Assembly (NCBI GenBank): GCA_029961685.1 | Contig: JARWKL010000010.1 | Coordinates: 28,060,067 to 28,124,066 of the forward strand | DNA from: Aristolochia californica | Lineage: Eukaryota > Streptophyta > Magnoliopsida > Piperales > Aristolochiaceae | Direction: 5' to 3' | Length of the DNA stretch: 64,000 nucleotides | In this document: one piece after another, positions 55,560-64,000 of the stretch | How positions within the stretch are numbered: the first letter of the stretch is position 1 | How the letters are laid out: each line of letters starts with the position of its first letter | Made by a program: the position numbers and the translations under genes | The notes under the pieces: generated by a model | The model's input: only the letters and a program-made list of their open reading frames with translations | Databases searched by the model: none | Told to the model about the DNA's origin: nothing

Positions 55560-56835
55560 AGGTAAATAATTTTTGTCTCCTTTAATGTGTTCGAAAGTAA
55601 AAGAGAATTCAAAAAACCACTGCTGCCAGCGGAGTAATCTACCACGATGAATCTTCTAAATTTCTTGTCATAAAACCGACAAAATTCTTACAGTCAGTTC
55701 TAACTTGAAATTCTTTGGAGGCAAGATATATATAAAATTTCTTTATCCCGTTTTTTACTGCTAAAATTTCTTTTTCATAAGAATGATAGTTTGTTTCAGC
55801 AAATTTAAATGTTCCTGAGGTATATTTACTTATTCTATCAGAATTAATTGGTTTTACCTTTTAGGACTGTTGCCCATGTATGATCTGAGGCGTTAGTTTC
55901 TAAAATTAATTTTGCATCTGGATCTGGTAGAGTTAATGCCGGGAGGTGTTTTATCATTTGTTTGATCTTGATTACTTCTGAACTATCAGTGGGAGTCCAT
56001 TCCCATTTAACATCTTTCTTTAACTTCTATTGAAAGGGTTTTCTAATTTCTGCTAAATTCTTTATGAATTGTTTAGTATACGTTAGACATCCTAAGAAAC
56101 ATTGAAGTTATTTCATATCTTCTATTTCATTCGGGAAAGCTGCTAGTTTTTCCAGAATATGATTTTGGAGAATGATTTCTCCTTTAGAGATGTTTAGTCC
56201 TAAGAAATCTATCTTAGTTTTAAACAATTCTGATTTCTTTTTGTTGAGTGTTATCCCAATATTTTTTAAAGCATTTAATACCTTAAGAAATTGCTTTTGA
56301 TCTTTGTTTCAGAGAAAACTAGGATATCGTCAACATAAACTAAGCAAAATTTAAAGAGTAGTTTGAGGATATCGTTCATTCTTCTTTGAAATATATTGGG
56401 TGCTTGTTTTAACCTGAAGGGCATAACAAGCCACTCATAATGTCCCGAAGGATAGCTGAATGCAGCAAGGGGAATAGCTCGTTCGGCTAGACGAATTTGC
56501 CAAAACCCTGATTTGCAATCAAACTTGGAAAACCATTTTTTTCCTCTTATTGCTACTATTAACCTTTCTTTGTTAGGAAAATAGTATTCATCTATTTTTG
56601 TGGCTTCATTAACTTTTTTATAGTTAATGACCATTCTAGCTTTTCCACGTTTTATCTCTATATGATTCCGAACAAGGAAAGCAAGAGATGTATGTGGAGA
56701 ATAACTTCCACGGATTAATCCTAGGGTTAGCGAGTCATTGATCTGCGTTGAAAATTCTTCAACATCAGAGGGAGTGTAAACCATAGGTTTTTTCTCGAAT
56801 TTCTTTTTCAGGATCAAGAAGTTTGAGGTCGACAT
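55560..56835 (-). pseudogene. Endogenous caulimovirid reverse transcriptase and RNase H
   Basis: RT part 56835-56275 carries family hallmarks: FDCKSGFWQIRLAE, GHYEWLVMPF, LKQAPNIFQR and the catalytic box YVDDILVFS. The CKSGFWQI and GHYEW motifs separate caulimovirids from gypsy elements. A frameshift near 56275 and later stops break the linker and RNase H (56270-55560), where LILETNASDHTWATVLKG and VVDYSAGSS remain. It is an old integrated copy with several inactivating lesions, not an intact virus. Confidence 0.88.
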
Positions 56836-57060
56836 ATGGTCTTTGTTTATTCCACCATTCTAAGGGTTTCTTAGAACAAGTGCAATCCAGAAGCTACTGA
56901 ACTTCTGATTCGCAGGATTCTACTAGGAGGAGAGATTCTGTGGGGGGAACCTCATCACCACGCTTGCTGCGTTTTTTTAAGACTTGGTGGAGGACGTCTC
57001 CGTTGCCAAAAATGGCAAAGGCTTCAGTGGCTTTTACTACAAATTAATCTCCATCAGAGG
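56836..57060 (-). pseudogene. Endogenous caulimovirid, upstream polyprotein remnant
   Basis: Continues upstream of RT on the minus strand with a WWNKQ-type residue run (about 56860) and decayed sequence. No protease, coat or movement protein part was recognised; the copy is truncated here. Confidence 0.5.
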
Positions 57061-57516
57061 TTGACTAATCATTCCAGTGCCAGTTCAACTAATTTAACTT
57101 TTAAAGCATGGTAATGATTGAATCTAAGTACTCTAGAATGTTTTAGAATATGTGTATGATGTTTCTAAACATGTGTATATTCAATGTGTGTCATAAAGCT
57201 CCATGTATACCATTGTATTTTAAAGAAAAGAGTTAGGAAAGCTCTCTTAAATTTTAGACTGAGTTTTGATATACATCAATGACACTTCAACTCAAATCTT
57301 CATAATGTCTTCTTCTTCATGGGTGCTTCTTCAAGAGATTCCTTCAATGTTGCTTGAGGTCTTGTGTAGGCTTGATTGTTTTTAAGCTTTAGACCTTGAA
57401 ATACATTTTCTCTTGAAAGTAAAGTATTTGAAATACTTAGTTTAAAAATTGTCAGCTCTGTTATGTTTTTGTTATCATCAAAATCAATAAGGGAGTCAAC
57501 CTAACATCAACATAGA
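57061..57516. other. Unassigned AT-rich sequence
   Basis: No coding frame of note. TTATCATCAAAATCAATAAGGGAG near 57470 resembles the run before polypurine tracts in some copia elements, but no LTR follows. Confidence 0.4.
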
Positions 57517-58843
57517 GTTTGAAATCTATTAGATTATTTATTCGAAAGAAGTTTGTTTCATGAAGAACAAATATACTTCAATGAAAGAAATCAAAGTCAA
57601 GTTTCAGATGGAGCAACTTTGATGTGAATCTGATCTATATGTAAGGAGACATTCTCATTGGGATTGGCAAGGGTCATGTTACAAAAATGAATTAAATCAA
57701 GATGTTATAATAGATTCAAGAACAACTTGTTTTGTAGCAAAATGGGTATCAAATTAAAGCTCGTTGAGCCTAGTTTCTTAAAAAATAAATTATTTTTTAT
57801 TTTGAGTTATATTTTGGGAGATATCAATATCAGAAGCACCAAAGATCAGTTCTACTTAAATTCTCTTATTTACCTATGTTCTCTCGTGTTACTTATCCAT
57901 GCTTTGAAGTAAATTGAGTTTCCATTTCTCATAAAGTCCTAGTTTTTTAGGTAATTTTCCCTTCTAGTCAGAGTATTTTGGTCAGAATTAATAATTCCAT
58001 GATGTGCTCATTCAAGGTATGTGGTAACCTATTTAGATGTTGTTTTCAATTTTTAAATTTTTTTTACTTGGTTGTGTATCTTTCGCTTTGTCATCTCTAA
58101 AAATTATGCTCACCCCAGAAATTTCTTTCAGATCATACTTGATCCAACTTGTTTGTTATCTTTACTGTTCTACCATTACAGTGTACCTTTTTTTCTATAA
58201 AAAGAAGAAGGTTACATTTAGATTCATTTGGAAGTATGAGTATTGCATAATCGCCTCCTTTTGGTTAAAGTTATTTTCCTCTAGTATTTTTTTAATTTAT
58301 CATCTTCTATCTTTTATTTTCATTAATTTTGAGCAATGCCTAGACCCACTACCTAAGAAGTATAGCGTGATCAACATCCAACTTGGGTCCAGTCTTTTGT
58401 TCTTGACCTAAGAGGTGATTTTTGTTTGAGCTACCTTTAAAAAGTGACTAGTCTCTTTGATGTTTTCCAAAGTTTAGCCATTTTTCTGTCTTTGAAATTA
58501 AACAGAGTCTATTTCAGATTATGACCATTTTGACTGGTGTATGGAGTTTTTTCTACAGTTAGGAGTGATTTTCTTCTCTTATATTGTATTTTGTCCAAGT
58601 GGGGTCTCTTTGTCCTTTTATCCCTAGCTTAAAGGGGAGAAGTACAATAAGAAGTACAAAAAAGAGGTATTTTATTCCACATATTGTGGTAATTTTTATG
58701 TGACTAAAATATTTAAGAAAAGGGGAGAACAAAATAAGAAGAATTTTGCATCTATTTAGAATTTTTCAGCAAAAGGAGATTGAAGACCAATAATCAATTT
58801 CCTTACAAGCTAAAGTTATAAACTCCAACTCGAGGGGGATTAT
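57517..58843 (+). mobile_element. Family A element, 3' internal part (copy A6)
   Basis: Resumes family A-like interior (AATCTATTAGATTATTTAT, GGAGACATTCTCATTGG, a GTGACTAAAATATTTAAGAAAAGG segment matching 40995-41020) and ends in a purine tract (CTCGAGGGGGATTA, about 58828). Its LTR differs from that of copy A5, so the two halves come from different elements. It lacks the five-hairpin array of A3. Confidence 0.75.
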
Positions 58844-59179
58844 TGTAGAATAAGTATGGAAGAGTTTAACATGATTCTCATAGCAAGAAGTCTCACAAAG
58901 CCAGAATTAATATGGTGAAGTCTAATAGGAGTCTCATAGGAAGAAAGTCTAACAAAAGATGTTCAGTTTGCAGGTGTGTAAGGTATGTTAGTCTTCTATT
59001 TATGTTTAGTTTTATAATTGTATTAGGACTTATCTTTAAGTGTTAGACTTTAGGTGTAATTGGGACATGGGTAGTTTAATTGTAATATGATTCTACTTAT
59101 TTTCTCGATTATAAATAGAGGCTCATTGTACTTAGTTATAATCAAGTCAATGAAATCTCTGTTTTCCATATATTCAACA
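58844..59179 (+). repeat. 3' LTR of copy A6
   Basis: Runs from TTGTAGAATAAGTATGG to ATATTCAACA with GATTATAAATAGAGG at 59107-59121. Its 5' third resembles the A1 LTR more than the A3 LTR. Confidence 0.82.
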
Positions 59180-60130
59180 CAAAAAAAGGGTACAACCAAC
59201 CTTGACCAACAACATGAAGAAGAGTTTGGTTTAAACTAAGGTTAGTTCTATCCGTCAAATTTATATGAGGTTATGATTGTAGAGTTTTTTGCATGTTAAT
59301 ATTGTTGATGTCAGCTAATTTATCATAGGTCAAAACTCTAGAGTCTTGTGGCAACTTCAAATAAACAATGAAATTTACCATTTTGTTATGGGTCCTATAT
59401 CAAGTAGTAGGTACTTGAGTTGTTTTATTAATGGCATACACAACCACATAGAGCAACTTGAGGCAAGTCGTAGTACTCTAAACAACAACATCATTGTAAA
59501 GAGGTATTATGAAGATAATTATCTTGACAATTATGGGGTCATAACTAATATAATTGAAGTTGGGCAATAATTTTGCTAATGTATTCAAGGGTAAGTGGTT
59601 TGATGTAAGTAATAGTAGACAATGTATCATCATAGATAACTAGTTTACTAGTTCTAATACCTCATGGACATGGTGCAATGACAATCCCTTTCATATTGCC
59701 ATTTTAAGTAAAACAGGTTTATTACATCGAGGACCCTTAAATTGGTTGTTTGTGGGGCATATTTTAGACTATGATTGTGAGAAGTCTATTTGATCTATTA
59801 GAGAAACGATTACCCACAATTCATGAAACGACTGCCTACCAACAAGAGTTGCAAAAGCTAATCTCCATAATGTCCAAGTGGACAATGATTTTGGGCAATT
59901 GACTAGGTCAGATGTTCCTCCAGATCATACAAGTGTGTCATTTCAAGTGGTAGAAGATTAAGATAATGATAAGGATGTAAAAAAAGAAGACGAGGTTGAG
60001 GTAGAAGACAAATATGATGAAGAACTATCGATGCAGGGGTTGAAGAAGAGGAAAAAGAAGAGGTGGAAGAAGAGGAGGAAGAAGGCAATGAAGAAATGCA
60101 ATTATAAGACAATGAATCTGAGTAATTTTC
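59180..60130 (+). pseudogene. CACTA (En/Spm-like) transposase C-terminal remnant
   Basis: FINGIHNHIE, ASRSTLNNNIIVK and YGVITNIIEV (59430-59565) fit the DUF4216-type domain at the end of plant CACTA transposases (VNG..F...N..TQN.GV.V......YYG.L..IIE in the family). A shifted frame has FKGKWFDV and later NPFHIAILSKT (59585-59720). An acidic then basic tail follows (59955-60100), common in these proteins. Several stops; no CACTA termini seen. Confidence 0.62.
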
Positions 60131-61777
60131 TATAGGAAATGGTGTTAGTTTATGTCAAATTATTTATTTGAAATATCATTAGTGCTATTATTTTTTAATA
60201 ATAGAATTATTGATGTATTAAACATATTATGCAAGTCATGTACTATCATGCCTTCTCGCCACCTAGGCTACCACCAGTCTCATGCCTTGCATCATTTGAT
60301 AGAACCACTATTAAAGATGCATGGTAGTGAGCTACTTGGGGAGGATGAGGGGGAGCAGGAACAATCATGTCTCAAAGACACAAGGTATGAATTCAACTAA
60401 TTATTATTCCTCATTTATGTTAAATAATATTTTGTTTGTAGTAATTTATTTACTTTATGGATATAAATCCATCCACATCTTCTTCATCTACATCATTTCC
60501 ATTCATATTGTCAGTAATGAGGCAAGAATGCGGTTGACCAAGGGATGCAAAGTGGATGATTGGAAGTTCCCAGTGGAGAGGAGAGCATCAAGACCCTACA
60601 GGCCACCTTTCACTCATTGGGTGGACCAAATCCTTAGGAGCCACAAGAAGGTGAAGGTAGACTAATTCGAAGCCTGCACCAATGATCAGTTAGCTTATGT
60701 GTATGCTTATATTGAGCTAAATGTTACAAAGTACTTAATTAGATTTTTTTTTTCATTGGCTTACAATGTTAAGTTCATAATATTTTCTTTTATCCTTTTT
60801 TCCAAGGAGAAGTTTGGCATCGATATCCAAAGTGATAAAGTAGCATATGTTGTCGTGTGGTGTTATATGGGGAGATGCATTTCGACAATACAAAACTAGC
60901 AGGCACACCTGGTATAGGGAGCATGAAGGTCACTCGACATGCTATAGATGAGTTTCCCTCGAGTTCTAGCAATAGTGAGGTTGTATTTCAAAGTTTCAAC
61001 TATTCTTTAGGAAAAATGGTCTGAAATACTATGAAATGAAGACTTTTATACGTATCAGAGAGGAGATGAAAAAAAAAACTAACTAGGATCACAGGTCTGA
61101 TAGAGAGAACGAATGCAAGAAACTCGGACAATGAACAACCAAAGCGAGCACAGGAAGCTTGGATTGATTGAAATCAAAGGAAGGAAGCCAAGAGAAAAGA
61201 GTGAGAGACATTTTGCCCCTGCAAAGAAGTGGAGCGATTGTTGGCATTGAATTGATAGAACTCACAAAGAACTGGAGGTGGAGCGATACATCTGAACCTG
61301 ATTTGCAAAAAAATCTTCTTCATGTCTGATCTACGCCACATCAAGTTCGGTTCAATAGACAAAAGAAGAGGAAGATAAGGTAAATAATTAATTAGTATTT
61401 ATACTAGCAGTTTTTTAGTGAAGCAAAAAAACAAGGCATACTCATCTGATTACATAAACTTGATCACTTCGTGCATAAGCTCACTTGCACTTGTAAGTGC
61501 TGCTGTTTGTTCCATTTTTACCTTAGCTGCTATTTTGTAAATGCAAATGTTAAGTGTACTTCAAGTAGTATTATTGAGTAGCAGGCCGTAGTTGCATCCT
61601 TCGGATTGGTAAATCTGAGGGAAAATGTTGTTGGGAAACGTCCAATGGCTGGATGGGTTTGTGCTTCCTTTGACGGAGCCTTGTGAAAAAATACAAAACA
61701 AGCAGGGGCAGGAGTCATTAGTGATGAGGAGGATAAGCAGAGGAAAGTCCTTTGTTTAAAGAGTGGGAGGGCAAACT
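60131..61777. other. Unassigned, possibly more of the CACTA remnant
   Basis: Short plus-strand frames such as 60500-60665 (KGCKVDDWKFPVERRASRPY) and 60800-60899 look protein-like but I do not recognise them. 61040-61777 has no coding signal. No inverted termini or LTR found. Confidence 0.4.
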
Positions 61778-61958
61778 TGTTAAGATTTACTCAGAGATTT
61801 CTTCCCTTAAGGAGAAATCATGTAATATTCTGTAAATCCGGTGATTGGGGTAATCCCGTTAATCACTTCCATTCTTCCATGTATATTTTGTATAACGGCT
61901 ATTTAAGCCGATGATGTGAATGAGAAAAGGAGATTGAATGTGAATCATTATTTTTGAG
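61778..61958 (+). repeat. 5' LTR of the right-edge copia element
   Basis: TGTTAAGATTTACTC to about TATTTTTGAG, roughly 180 bp, with GGCTATTTAAGCCG (palindromic box) at 61897-61910. Followed directly by a primer site. Short LTRs like this are common in copia elements. Confidence 0.75.
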
Positions 61959-61959
61959 T

Positions 61960-61974
61960 TGGTATCAGAGCAGG
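61960..61974 (+). other. Primer-binding site of the right-edge copia element
   Basis: TGGTATCAGAGCAGG, a near-standard initiator-Met tRNA site. Confidence 0.85.
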
Positions 61975-62697
61975 AGAATCATCTCCTTCTCCTTCTCGTC
62001 GGCGAAGAGCAGAGCGAAAGCTCTGTTCCGTAGTTGTAGCCGAAGAACAGAGTGAAAAAAATCTCTGTTCTGTAATCTAAACTCTGTTTTGCCGCGAAAC
62101 AGAGTTGTTTGGAAGCTCCGCAGGCCGCCGCCGACGATCTTCCATCAGAAAGCTTCGTCGAGACGTTCCGCAAGCCGCCGACGACCGTATCCGAGCCACT
62201 GCTCGGCTTTTCCATCCGAAAGCTTCGCCGACCGATGACTTGCCATGAAACAGCGCTGTTCGGACTTTTCGCAGGCCGCCGACGATCGTAGCCGAGCCAC
62301 TGCTCGGACCTCAACAGAACCTTCACCGACGACAGTATTCCAGAATATCGTCAGAGCTTACGCCGGCGAAGGGGGAGACGCACTGTCGAGACACGAAAAC
62401 TTCATCGTCTCGATGAAGAAGAGGTACAGTAACTTGCCAAGATAATTTTTTTATTTTTGAACTTAGGTGTGTGTCGTATTTCTGCCCGAGCGATCCGGTC
62501 TCGGACAGACCAAGATCGGCCCAGCATAAGCGAATCGGACCAAACCAGTCTATTGATCGGACCAGACCGGACCGGTCCAAGATTATTTTTAGAAAGGGAA
62601 TCAGACCATACCGAATCATTATATGGACTGGACCGGACCAATATTATTTTTTGTGAACCAGACCAGACCGGACCACTCTACGGACCTTCTTTTCATC
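61975..62697 (+). other. Leader of the right-edge copia element, with internal repeats
   Basis: GC-rich relative to the window. A roughly 100-bp segment is repeated in diverged form (62145-62215 and 62216-62310; CGAGCCACTGCTCGG in both). From 62500 to 62685 short units of the type GGACCAGACCGGACC recur, some self-complementary (CCGGACCGGTCC). Confidence 0.7.
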
Positions 62698-64000
62698 ATG
62701 TCGAAGGAATTAACACCGATTATTCATGTGCAATCCGAATACTCTGGTTTTACAACCAGTGTCACTCTTACCGAAGTCAACTATGATGTATGGTCCCAGA
62801 TCATGGAGATGCAAATTGCGGGACGAGAAAAACTTGAATATATTATGGGAAAAACACCATTCCCATAAGAAACGGATGCCTCCTATGCGAAATGGTATGC
62901 TGAAAATCAAAAAGTCAAGGGGTGGTTGTTAACCTCTATGTCACCAGATATTATGAAGCGCTATATTCGACTGCGTACCGCATGCGAAATATGGAATGCT
63001 CTAGAAAAAGCTTTCTATGATGGGTCAGATGAATCACAATTATTTTCATTAAATCAGAGAGTTTTCTCCACCAAACAGACTGGCCGTCCTTTATCAACGT
63101 ATTATGGTGATCTTGTAGAAATTTTTTAAGAACTTGATCATCGTGACAGGACTATAATGAAAGATCCTGTTGATGTTATCGCTTATAGGAAATCTGTTGA
63201 AAGATTGCACGTTCATATTTTCTTAAACGGATTGGATGCAGAATTCGAACAAGTCCGTGGCGAAATTCTCAGAAAAGACCCGATATTGGATCTTGAAGAA
63301 GCTTATGCTTATGTACGTAATGACTTTATTCGTAGAACCACTTTAAATAGTGAAGTTGACCGTGTTGAGACATTTACAATGGTAGCACGTCGAGCTAAGC
63401 CTAAAACAGCTCGACCAACTGGTCCTAACAGTTATCAAAATCGAACATCAAGATCTCAGAATCGTAGCTATGAGGTTGGAACAACCAAACCAGAGCGCAT
63501 TTGTACTCACTGTGGTGAGACTGGGCATACAAAGGAACGATGTTATGAACTTATCGGGTATCCAGAATGGTGGGACCCTACAAAAGCGCCTCGCAAACGG
63601 AACTCCAAATCAAATAATCATGCTTCCGTTGTAGTAGCAGAACCTTCCACCTCTCACACAACTGAGGATGCATCAGTCTTAATCGCTACATCTAGTAAGG
63701 TTCCTAATACTTCTACTCCTAGTAGAAATAGTGAATGGATAATTGATTCTGGTGCTACCGATCATATGACCTTTGACAATCTTCATGTTAAAAGTATGAA
63801 ACCATCTGAACAACATATCGTATCTACAACAAATGGTACTCCATCTCACATTATTGGAGAAGGTTCTATCACTCTCACTGAAAATCTGAGTCTTGATTCT
63901 GTATTAGTTGTTCCATCCCTCAATCATAATCTATTATCAATTGCTCAAATAACTCGTACTCTACATTGTATTGTGGTTTTTTGGCCTAACCTTTGTGTTT
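62698..64000 (+). pseudogene. Copia gag and protease, near-intact, running off the window
   Basis: One frame from ATG 62698 to the window end with only two stops (TAA at 62866-62868 and 63127-63129). Gag core: NYDVWSQIMEMQI, KWYAENQKVKGWLLTSM, EIWNALEKAF. Zinc knuckle CTHCGETGHTKERCYELIGYP (63503-63565) has the full CX2CX4HX4C pattern. Protease: SEWIIDSGATDHMT (about 63730-63770) with an intact DSGA. The preintegrase start follows. Gag assembles the particle and protease cuts the polyprotein; with the stops this copy should be defective unless read through. Confidence 0.9.

Noticed and set aside
52703..59179. One family A element containing the caulimovirid
   Set aside because: The two LTRs differ in their 5' thirds, flanks do not match and interior is missing, so these are parts of two elements.

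Overview
This window is nuclear DNA from a flowering plant. It is a thick, nested stack of mostly decayed transposable elements around one intact gene. The evidence for a plant is an L-type lectin receptor kinase, fragments of plant-specific gene families (CIPK kinase, PPR protein, vacuolar H+-pyrophosphatase), Ty1/copia and Ty3/gypsy elements primed by initiator-Met tRNA, a hAT element, a CACTA-like remnant and an endogenous caulimovirid. The species cannot be named from sequence alone.

Layout. 1-7240: a plus-strand copia element split by a non-coding minus-strand LTR element (here 'family A', 2224-5618). 7241-8890: an LTR flanked by a primer-binding site on one side and a polypurine tract on the other, plus a minus-strand copia RNase H scrap. 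8891-23185: an old plus-strand copia element broken by two insertions with clear target-site duplications: a gene-capturing LTR element (9731-13092, CATAC) and a minus-strand copia element (13674-20592, GATAC) whose RNase H region is tandemly triplicated. 23731-25743: the intact lectin receptor kinase, minus strand. 26200-33457: family A-like fragments hosting a second gene-capturing LTR element (28865-32989). 33458-38441: a 3'-truncated minus-strand gypsy element. 38442-43517: a third gene-capturing element carrying CIPK and PPR fragments, interrupted by a complete family A element (39403-42120, GCTTG). 43607-47716: copia fragments. 47717-52702: a minus-strand copia element whose 3' LTR holds a hAT element (8-bp duplication GCTCGTGG) and whose internal part holds a solo gypsy-type LTR (AGATG). 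52703-59179: two partial family A copies flanking an endogenous caulimovirid fragment. 59180-60130: a CACTA-like remnant. 61778-64000: the 5' part of a fairly well preserved plus-strand copia element that runs off the window.

The most interesting content is the three LTR elements that carry pieces of several unrelated host genes. One (9731-13092) has joined an LRR receptor, a vacuolar H+-pyrophosphatase and an adenylosuccinate synthetase fragment into one uninterrupted reading frame. The pyrophosphatase/synthetase joint falls on a residue triplet (Asn-Ala-Gly) common to both parents. Another (28865-32989) carries a Spinster-type transporter, a mitochondrial ketoacyl-ACP synthase, a 3-ketoacyl-CoA thiolase, a glyoxylate reductase and probably a PPR fragment, all in sense orientation. 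No RNA genes, CRISPR arrays or bacterial-type operons were seen. Gene-family names rest on recognition of conserved motifs without a database search.
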